Source: Prosopocoilus inquinatus
Lineage: Eukaryota; Arthropoda; Insecta; Coleoptera; Lucanidae
Length of the DNA: 64,000 bases
NCBI GenBank assembly: GCA_036172665.1
Contig: CM069880.1
Location: forward strand, 3,970,501-4,034,500
Reading direction: 5' to 3'
Position numbers and translations under genes: made by a program. The notes beneath the pieces are model-generated. The model saw only the letters and a program-made list of their open reading frames with translations. It was not told the DNA's origin and did not search any database. Positions 52,326-61,802 of this stretch are shown piece by piece; position 1 is the stretch's first letter, and each line of letters starts with the position of its first letter.

Positions 52326-52564
52326 GAATGAAACAACACGTATTAGCGTTGTTCCTGTGATGTATCTAATCGATCCTTACTTATCTAATATGTTATTTGA
52401 CGTTTCAACGAACTCCAGTAACTCTGATGTGAGATACGAAGTTCCTGTGATGTATCTAATCGATCCTTACTTATCTATCATGTTATTTGACGTTACGATG
52501 GACTCCAGTAACTCTGATGTGAGATACGAAGTTTTCGGACGCAGCGTAAGCTGGAAACAGTTTT
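52326..52564 (+). repeat. Fused monomer pair with a 59-bp deletion
   Basis: Two monomers occupy 239 bp instead of 298. After 'gagatacgaa' at 52431-52440 the sequence goes straight to 'gttcctgtgatg', so the 3' end of one monomer and the first part of the next are missing. The intact relative at about 53906-54203 has exactly 59 more bases, and both ends of the lost stretch carry GTTC ('gaagttctcg' and 'ttgttcctg'), leaving one GTTC at the join. This is the only monomer junction missing in the window, and it lengthens a short chance open frame (52324-52566). Confidence 0.92.
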
Positions 52565-52713
52565 GAACGAAACAATACGTATTAGCGTTGTTCCTGTGAT
52601 GTATCTAATCGATCCTTACTCATCTATCATGTTACTTGACGTTCCAACGGACTCCAGTAACTCTCATGTGAGATACGAAGTTCTCGCACTCAGCAGAAGC
52701 TGGAAATAGTTTT

Positions 52714-53756
52714 GAATGAAACAACACGTATTAGCGTTGTTCCTGTGATGTATCTAATAGATCCTTACTTATCTAATATGTTATTTGACGTTTCAACGAA
52801 CTCCAGTAACTCTGATGTGAGATACGAAGTTCTCGCACTCAGCAGAAGCTGGAAATAGTTTTGAACGAAACAACACGTATTAGCATTGTTCCTGTGATAT
52901 ATCTAATCGATCCTTACATATCTAATATGTAATTTGACGTTTCAACGGACTCCAGTGACTCTGATGTGAGATACGAAGTTCTCGCACTCAGCAGAAGCTG
53001 GAAATAGTTTTGAATGAAACAACACGTATTAGCGTTGTTCCTGTGATGTATCTAATCGATCCTTACTTATCTAATATGTTATTTGACGTTTCAACGGACT
53101 CCAGTAACTCTGATGTGAGATACGAAGTTCTCGCACTCAGCAGAAGCTGGAAATAGTTTTGAACGAAACAACACGTATTAGCATTGTTCCTGTGCTGTAT
53201 CTAATCGATCCTTACTTATCTATCATGTTATTTGACATTACGATGGACTCCAGTAACTCTGATGTGAGATACGAAGTTATCGCACTCAGCAGAAGCTGGA
53301 AATGGTTTTGAACGAAACAACACGTATTAGCATTGTTCCTGTGATGTATCTAATCGATCCTTACTTATCTATCATGTTATTTGACATTACGATGGACTCC
53401 AGTAACTCTGATGTGAGATACGAAGTTTTCGGAAGCAGCTGAAGCTGGAAATAGTTTTGAACGAAACAGCACGTATTAGCGTTATTCCTGTGATGTATCT
53501 AATCGATCCTTACTTATCTATTACGTTATTTGACGTTACGATGGACTCCAGTAACTCTGATGTGATATACGAAATTTTCGGACGCACCGGAAGCTGGAAA
53601 TAGTTTTGAAGGAAATAACACGTATTAACGTTGTTCCTGTGATGTATCTAATCGATCCTTACTTATCTAATATGTTAATTGACGTTCCAACGGACTCCAG
53701 TAACTCTGATGTGAGATACGAAGTTCTCGCACTCAGCAGAAGCTGGAAAGGGTTTT
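52714..53756 (+). repeat. Seven-monomer segment, second copy
   Basis: The partner of 50985-52027. It overlaps the start of the 17-monomer block at 53161. After 53756 the copies part: the upstream one continues 'ttatccatcatgttatttg', the downstream one 'ttatctatcatgttacttg', which matches sequence one monomer further on in the upstream copy. Confidence 0.8.
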
Positions 53757-55693
53757 GAACGAAACAACACGTATTAGCATTGTTCCTGTGATGTATCTAA
53801 TCGATCCTTACTTATCTATCATGTTACTTGACGTTCCAACGGACTCCAGTAACTCTGCTGTGAGATACGAAGTTCTCGCACTCAGCAGAAGCTGGAAATA
53901 GTTTTGAATGAAACAACACGTATTAGCGTTGTTCCTGTGATGTATCTAATCGATCCTTACTTATCTAATATGTTATTTGACGTTTCAACGAACTCCAGTA
54001 ACTCTGATGTGAGATACGAAGTTCTCGCACTCAGCAGAAGCTGGAAATAGTTTTGAACGAAACAACACGTATTAGCATTGTTCCTGTGATGTATCTAATC
54101 GATCCTTACTTATCTATCATGTTATTTGACGTTACGATGGACTCCAGTAACTCTGATGTGAGATACGAAGTTTTCGGACGCAGCGTAAGCTGGAAACAGT
54201 TTTGAACGAAACAATACGTATTAGCGTTGTTCCTATGATGTATCTAATCGATCCTTACTTATCCATCATGTTATTTGACGTTCCAACGGACTCCAGTAAC
54301 TCTCATGTGAGATACGAAGTTCTCGCACTCAGCAGAAGCTGGAAATAGTTTTGAACGAAATAACACGTATTAGCGTTGTTCCTGTGATGTATCTAATCGA
54401 TCCTTACTTATCTAATATGTTAATTGACGTTCCAACGGACTCCAATAACTCTGATGTGAGATACGAAGTTCTCGCACTCAGCAGAAGCTGGAAATAGTTT
54501 TGAACGAAACAACACGTATTAGCATTGTTCCTGTGATGTATCTAATCGATCCTTACATATCTAATATATTATTTGACGTTTCAACGGACTCCAGTGACTC
54601 TGATGTGAGATACGAAGTTCTCGCACTCAGCAGAAGCTGGAAATAGTTTTGAATGAAACAACACGTATTAGCGTTGTTCCTGTGATGTATCTAATCGATC
54701 CTTACTTATCTAATATGTTATTTGACGTTTCAACGGACTCCAGTAACTCTGATGTGAGATACGAAGTTCTCGCACTCAGCAGAAGCTGGAAATAGTTTTG
54801 AACGAAACAACACGTATTAGCATTGTTCCTGTGCTGTATCTAATCGATCCTTACTTATCTATCATGTTATTTGACGTTACGATGGACTCCAGTAACTCTG
54901 ATGTGAGATACGAAGTTTTCGCACTCAGCAGAAGCTGGAAATGGTTTTGAACGAAACAACACGTATTAGCATTCTTCCTGTGATGTATCTAATCGATCCT
55001 TACTTATCTATCATGTTATTTGACGTTACGATGGACTCCAGTAACTCTGATGTGAGATACGAAGTTTTCGGACGCAGCTGAAGCTGGAAATAGTTTTGAA
55101 CGAAACAGCACGTATTAGCGTTATTCCTGTGATGTATCTAATCGATCCTTACTTATCTATTATGTTATTTGACGTTACGATGGACTCCAGTAACTCTGAT
55201 GTGATATACGAAATTTTCGGACGCACCGGAAGCTGGAAATAGTTTTGAAGGAAATAACACGTATTAACGTTGTTCCTGTGATGTATCTAATCGATCCTTA
55301 CTTATCTAATATGTTAATTGACGTTCCAACGGACTCCAGTAACTCTGATGTGAGATACGAAGTTCTCGCACTCAGCAGAAGCTGGAAAGACTTTTGAACG
55401 AAACAACACGTATTAGCATTGTTCCTGTGATGTATCTAATCGATCCTTACTTATCTATCATGTTATTTGACGTTACGATGGACTCCAGTAACTCTGATGT
55501 GAGATACGAAGTTTTCGGACGCAGCGGAAGCTGGAAATAGTTTTGAACGAAATAACACGTATTAGCGTTGTTCCGGTGATGTATCTAATCGATCCTTACT
55601 TATCTAATATGCTAATTGACGTTCCAACGGACTCCAATAACTCTGATGTGAGATACGAAGTTCTCGCACTCAGCAGAAGCTGGAAATAGTTTT
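53161..55693 (+). repeat. 17-monomer block, copy 1 (2533 bp)
   Basis: The block is directly followed by a second copy (55694-58226). Landmarks 2533 bp apart include 'ctgtgctgtatc' with 'gacattacg' (53190 and 55723), 'aaagggtttt', 'actctgctgtg' (53852 and 56385), 'gttcctatgatg', 'tacatatctaatatatt', 'ttagcattcttcc' and 'ttgttccggtg' (55568 and 58101). I checked these and the stretches between them by eye and saw no difference within the block. Confidence 0.9.
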
Positions 55694-58226
55694 GAACGAA
55701 ACAACACGTATTAGCATTGTTCCTGTGCTGTATCTAATCGATCCTTACTTATCTATCATGTTATTTGACATTACGATGGACTCCAGTAACTCTGATGTGA
55801 GATACGAAGTTATCGCACTCAGCAGAAGCTGGAAATGGTTTTGAACGAAACAACACGTATTAGCATTGTTCCTGTGATGTATCTAATCGATCCTTACTTA
55901 TCTATCATGTTATTTGACATTACGATGGACTCCAGTAACTCTGATGTGAGATACGAAGTTTTCGGAAGCAGCTGAAGCTGGAAATAGTTTTGAACGAAAC
56001 AGCACGTATTAGCGTTATTCCTGTGATGTATCTAATCGATCCTTACTTATCTATTACGTTATTTGACGTTACGATGGACTCCAGTAACTCTGATGTGATA
56101 TACGAAATTTTCGGACGCACCGGAAGCTGGAAATAGTTTTGAAGGAAATAACACGTATTAACGTTGTTCCTGTGATGTATCTAATCGATCCTTACTTATC
56201 TAATATGTTAATTGACGTTCCAACGGACTCCAGTAACTCTGATGTGAGATACGAAGTTCTCGCACTCAGCAGAAGCTGGAAAGGGTTTTGAACGAAACAA
56301 CACGTATTAGCATTGTTCCTGTGATGTATCTAATCGATCCTTACTTATCTATCATGTTACTTGACGTTCCAACGGACTCCAGTAACTCTGCTGTGAGATA
56401 CGAAGTTCTCGCACTCAGCAGAAGCTGGAAATAGTTTTGAATGAAACAACACGTATTAGCGTTGTTCCTGTGATGTATCTAATCGATCCTTACTTATCTA
56501 ATATGTTATTTGACGTTTCAACGAACTCCAGTAACTCTGATGTGAGATACGAAGTTCTCGCACTCAGCAGAAGCTGGAAATAGTTTTGAACGAAACAACA
56601 CGTATTAGCATTGTTCCTGTGATGTATCTAATCGATCCTTACTTATCTATCATGTTATTTGACGTTACGATGGACTCCAGTAACTCTGATGTGAGATACG
56701 AAGTTTTCGGACGCAGCGTAAGCTGGAAACAGTTTTGAACGAAACAATACGTATTAGCGTTGTTCCTATGATGTATCTAATCGATCCTTACTTATCCATC
56801 ATGTTATTTGACGTTCCAACGGACTCCAGTAACTCTCATGTGAGATACGAAGTTCTCGCACTCAGCAGAAGCTGGAAATAGTTTTGAACGAAATAACACG
56901 TATTAGCGTTGTTCCTGTGATGTATCTAATCGATCCTTACTTATCTAATATGTTAATTGACGTTCCAACGGACTCCAATAACTCTGATGTGAGATACGAA
57001 GTTCTCGCACTCAGCAGAAGCTGGAAATAGTTTTGAACGAAACAACACGTATTAGCATTGTTCCTGTGATGTATCTAATCGATCCTTACATATCTAATAT
57101 ATTATTTGACGTTTCAACGGACTCCAGTGACTCTGATGTGAGATACGAAGTTCTCGCACTCAGCAGAAGCTGGAAATAGTTTTGAATGAAACAACACGTA
57201 TTAGCGTTGTTCCTGTGATGTATCTAATCGATCCTTACTTATCTAATATGTTATTTGACGTTTCAACGGACTCCAGTAACTCTGATGTGAGATACGAAGT
57301 TCTCGCACTCAGCAGAAGCTGGAAATAGTTTTGAACGAAACAACACGTATTAGCATTGTTCCTGTGCTGTATCTAATCGATCCTTACTTATCTATCATGT
57401 TATTTGACGTTACGATGGACTCCAGTAACTCTGATGTGAGATACGAAGTTTTCGCACTCAGCAGAAGCTGGAAATGGTTTTGAACGAAACAACACGTATT
57501 AGCATTCTTCCTGTGATGTATCTAATCGATCCTTACTTATCTATCATGTTATTTGACGTTACGATGGACTCCAGTAACTCTGATGTGAGATACGAAGTTT
57601 TCGGACGCAGCTGAAGCTGGAAATAGTTTTGAACGAAACAGCACGTATTAGCGTTATTCCTGTGATGTATCTAATCGATCCTTACTTATCTATTATGTTA
57701 TTTGACGTTACGATGGACTCCAGTAACTCTGATGTGATATACGAAATTTTCGGACGCACCGGAAGCTGGAAATAGTTTTGAAGGAAATAACACGTATTAA
57801 CGTTGTTCCTGTGATGTATCTAATCGATCCTTACTTATCTAATATGTTAATTGACGTTCCAACGGACTCCAGTAACTCTGATGTGAGATACGAAGTTCTC
57901 GCACTCAGCAGAAGCTGGAAAGACTTTTGAACGAAACAACACGTATTAGCATTGTTCCTGTGATGTATCTAATCGATCCTTACTTATCTATCATGTTATT
58001 TGACGTTACGATGGACTCCAGTAACTCTGATGTGAGATACGAAGTTTTCGGACGCAGCGGAAGCTGGAAATAGTTTTGAACGAAATAACACGTATTAGCG
58101 TTGTTCCGGTGATGTATCTAATCGATCCTTACTTATCTAATATGCTAATTGACGTTCCAACGGACTCCAATAACTCTGATGTGAGATACGAAGTTCTCGC
58201 ACTCAGCAGAAGCTGGAAATAGTTTT
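55694..58226 (+). repeat. 17-monomer block, copy 2 (2533 bp)
   Basis: The direct tandem partner of 53161-55693. Upstream of the first copy the match breaks between 'ccagtaac' and 'ccaataac' (about 53104 against 55637). Downstream it breaks where copy 2 is followed by 'gtttttaacg' and copy 1 by 'gttttgaacg'. The duplication is therefore close to exactly 17 monomers. Lack of visible differences over 2.5 kb makes this the youngest-looking large duplication in the window. Confidence 0.9.
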
Positions 58227-58524
58227 TAACGAAACAACACGTATTAGCATTGTTCCTGTGATGTATCTAATCGATCCTTACATATCTAATATGTTATTTG
58301 ACGTTTCAACGGACTCCAGTGACTCTGATGTGAGATACGAAGTTCTCGCACTCAGCAGAAGCTGGAAATAGTTTTGAATGAAACAACACGTATTAGCGTT
58401 GTTCCTGTGATGTATCTAATCGATCCTTACTTATCTAATATGTTATTTGACGTTTCAACGGACTCCAGTAACTCTGATGTGAGATACGAAGTTCTCGCAC
58501 TCAGCAGAAGCTGGAAATAGTTTT
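58227..58524 (+). repeat. Two linking monomers before the 22-mer domain
   Basis: The first has lost the G at its start ('gtttttaacg' for 'gttttgaacg'), a change repeated at 59711 and 62989, 10 and 32 monomers on. It also has 'tacatatctaatatg'. The second starts 'gaatgaaac' and is B-like. Both resemble the monomers just before 61803, so the 22-monomer periodicity extends a little to the left of 58525. Confidence 0.75.
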
Positions 58525-61500
58525 GAACGAAACAACACGTATTAGCATTGTTCCTGTGCTGTATCTAATCGATCCTTACTTATCTATCATGTTATTTGAC
58601 GTTACGATGGACTCCAGTAACTCTGATGTGAGATACGAAGTTCTCGCACTCAGCAGAAGCTGGAAATGGTTTTGAACGAAACAGCACGTATTAGCGTTAT
58701 TCCTGTGATGTATCTAATCGATCCTTACTTATCTATTATGTTATTTGACGTTACGATGGACTCCAGTAACTCTGATGTGATATACGATATTTTCGGACGC
58801 ACCGGAAGCTGGAAATAGTTTTGAAGGAAATAACACGTATTAACGTTGTTCCTGTCATGTATCTAATCGATCCTTACTTATCTAATATGTTAATTGACGT
58901 TCCAACGGACTCCAGTAACTCTGATGTGAGATACGAAGTTCTCGCACTCAGCAGAAGCTGGAAAGAGTTTTGAACGAAACAACACGTATTAGCATTGTTC
59001 CTGTGATGTGTCTAATCGATCCTTACTTATCTATCATGTTATTTGACGTTCCAACGGACTCCAGTAACTCTCATGTGAGATACGAAGTTCTCGCACTCAG
59101 CAGAAGCTGGAAATAGTTTTGAACGAAACAACACGTATTAGCATTGTTCCTGTGATGTATCTAATCGATCCTTACTTATCTATCATGTTACTTGACGTTC
59201 CAACGGACTCCAGTAACTCTGATGTGAGATACGAAGTTCTCGCACTCAGCAGAAGCTGGAAATAGTTTTGAATGAAACAACACGTATTAGCGTTGTTCCT
59301 GTGATGTATCTAATCGATCCTTACTTATCTAACATGCTGTTTGACGTTTCAACGGACTCCAGTAACTCTGATGTGAGATACGAAGTTCTCGCACTCAGCA
59401 GAAGCTGGAAATAGTTTTGAACGAAACAATACGTATTAGCATTGTTCCTGTGATGTATCTAATCGATCCTTACTTATCTATCATGTTATTTGACGTTACG
59501 ATGGACTCCAGTAACTCTGATGTGAGATACGAAGTTTTCGGACGCAGCGGAAGCTGGAAATAGTTTTGAACGAAATAACACGTATTAGCGTTGTTCCGGT
59601 GATGTATCTAATCGATCCTTACTTATCTAATATGTTAATTGACGTTCCAACGGACTCCAATAACTCTGATGTGAGATACGAAGTTCTCGCACTCAGCAGA
59701 AGCTGGAAATAGTTTTTAACGAAACAACACGTATTAGCATTGTTCCTGTGATGTATCTAATCGATCCTTACATATCTAATATGTTATTTGACGTTTCAAC
59801 GGACTCCAGTGACTCTGATGTGAGATACGAAGTTCTCGCACTCAGCAGAAGCTGGAAATAGTTTTGAATGAAACAACACGTATTAGCGTTGTTCCTGTGA
59901 TGTATCTAATCGATCCTTACTTATCTAATATGTTATTTGACGTTTCAACGGACTCCAGTAACTCTGATGTGAGATACGAAGTTCTCGCACTCAGCAGAAG
60001 CTGGAAATAGTTTTGAACGAAACAACACGTATTAGCATTGTTCCTGTGCTGTATCTAATCGATCCTTACTTATCTATCATGTTATTTGACGTTACGATGG
60101 ACTCCAGTAACTCTGATGTGAGATACGAAGTTTTCGGACGCAGCTGAAGCTGGAAATAGTTTTGAACGAAACAGCACGTATTAGCGTTATTCCTGTGATG
60201 TATCTAATCGATCCTTACTTATCTATTACGTTATTTGACGTTACGATGGACTCCAGTAACTCTGATGTGATATACGAAATTTTCGGACGCACCGGAAGCT
60301 GGAAATAGTTTTGAAGGAAATAACACGTATTAACGTTGTTCCTGTGATGTATCTAATCGATCCTTACTTATCTAATATGTTAATTGACGTTCCAACGGAC
60401 TCCAGTAACTCTGATGTGAGATACGAAGTTCTCGCACTCAGCAGAAGCTGGAAAGAGTTTTGAACGAAACAACACGTATTAGCATTGTTCCTGTGATGTA
60501 TCTAATCGATCCTTACTTATCTATCATGTTATTTGACGTTCCAACGGACTCCAGTAACTCTCATGTGAGATACGAAGTTCTCGCACTCAGCAGAAGCTGG
60601 AAATAGTTTTGAACGAAACAACACGTATTAGCATTGTTCCTGTGATGTATCTAATCGATCCTTACTTATCTATCATGTTACTTGACGTTCCAACGGACTC
60701 CAGTAACTCTGATGTGAGATACGAAGTTCTCGCACTCAGCAGAAGCTGGAAATAATTTTGAATGAAACAACACGTATTAGCGTTGTTCCTGTGATGTATC
60801 TAATCGATCCTTACTTATCTAATATGTTATTTGACGTTTCAACGGACTCCAGTGACTCTGATGTGAGATACGAAGTTCTCGCACTCAGCAGAAGCTGGAA
60901 ATAGTTTTGAATGAAACAACACGTATTAGCGTTGTTCCTGTGATGTATCTAATCGATCCTTACTTATCTAATATGTTATTTGACGTTTCAACGGACTCCA
61001 GTAACTCTGATGTGAGATACGAAGTTCTCGCACTCAGCAGAAGCTGGAAATAGTTTTGAACGAAACAACACGTATTAGCATTGTTCCTGTGCTGTATCTA
61101 ATCGATCCTTACTTATCTAATATGTTATTTGACGTTTCAACGGACTCCAGTAACTCTGATGTGAGATACGAAGTTCTCGCACTCAGCAGAAGCTGGAAAT
61201 AGTTTTGAACGAAACAACACGTATTAGCATTGTTCCTGTGCTGTATCTAATCGATCCTTACTTATCTATCATGTTATTTGACGTTACGATGGACTCCAGT
61301 AACTCTGATGTGAGATACGAAGTTTTCGAACGCAGCGGAAGCTGGAAATAGTTTTGAACGAAATAACACGTATTAGCGTTGTTCCTGTGATGTATCTAAT
61401 CGATCCTTACTTATCTAATATGTTAATTGACGTTCCAACGGACTCCAATAACTCTGATGTGAGATACGAAGTTCTCGCACTCAGCAGAAGCTGGAAATAG

Positions 61501-61802
61501 TTTTGAACGAAACAACACGTATTAGCATTGTTCCTGTGATGTATCTAATCGATCCTTACATATCTAATATGTTATTTGACGTTTCAACGGACTCCAGTGA
61601 CTCTGATGTGAGATACGAAGTTCTCGCACTCAGCAGAAGCTGGAAATAGTTTTGAATGAAACAACACGTATTAGCGTTGTTCCTGTGATGTATCTAATCG
61701 ATCCTTACTTATCTAATATGTTATTTGACGTTTCAACGGACTCCAGTAACTCTGATGTGAGATACGAAGTTCTCGCACTCAGCAGAAGCTGGAAATAGTT
61801 TT
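58525..61802 (+). repeat. 22-monomer higher-order repeat, copy 1 (3278 bp)
   Basis: Markers repeated 3278 bp later are 'ctgtgctgtatc' (58554 and 61832; 60044 and 63322), 'cctgtcatgtatc' (58851 and 62129), 'ctgtgatgtgtc' near 58990, 'aacatgctgtttg' near 59332 and 'gtttttaacg' (59711 and 62989). A 10-monomer sub-period is nested in it (58554 to 60044). Near 61087-61236 two neighbouring monomers both carry 'ctgtgctg', which looks like a one-monomer duplication. Confidence 0.86.
60164..60461 (+). repeat. Representative C-D monomer pair
   Basis: The C monomer (60164-60312) has 'gcgttattcc' near position 21, 'tattacg' at 61-67, 'tgatatac' in place of 'tgagatac' near 104, and 'gcaccgg' near 126. 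The following D monomer (60313-60461) starts 'gaagg' instead of 'gaacg' and continues with 'tattaacg'; its 3' half is B-like. The same linked pair is seen in every domain, for example with D starting at 1671, 5396, 11207, 22382, 31471, 49942, 53607 and 62101, so it is an old two-monomer arrangement that has been spread with the larger blocks. Confidence 0.8.

Larger units (their letters stand above)
49942..53160 (+). repeat. Satellite region with 5-, 9- and 12-monomer duplications
   Basis: This region joins the 19-mer domain to the 17-mer domain. The 'tacatatctaatatgtaat' monomer recurs at 50441, 51186 and 52915, and 'actctgctgtg' at 50931 and 52272 (9 monomers). Variants that become common from here on are 'gaatgaaac' for 'gaacgaaac', 'tgttacttgacgttcc' and 'ctgtgctgtatc'. 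The third length change of the window lies inside it, near 52441. Confidence 0.78.

Noticed and set aside
52324..52566. 80-codon frame, the longest seen
   Set aside because: It exists only because the 59-bp deletion fuses two monomers and shifts the frame past the usual stops. It contains the same monomer-derived residue string twice and no recognisable domain.
53161..58226. Treating the identical 17-monomer copies as certain assembly error
   Set aside because: Other block copies in the window differ by a graded number of substitutions, so a very recent true duplication is equally plausible. The sequence alone cannot decide, and the point is kept as a finding.
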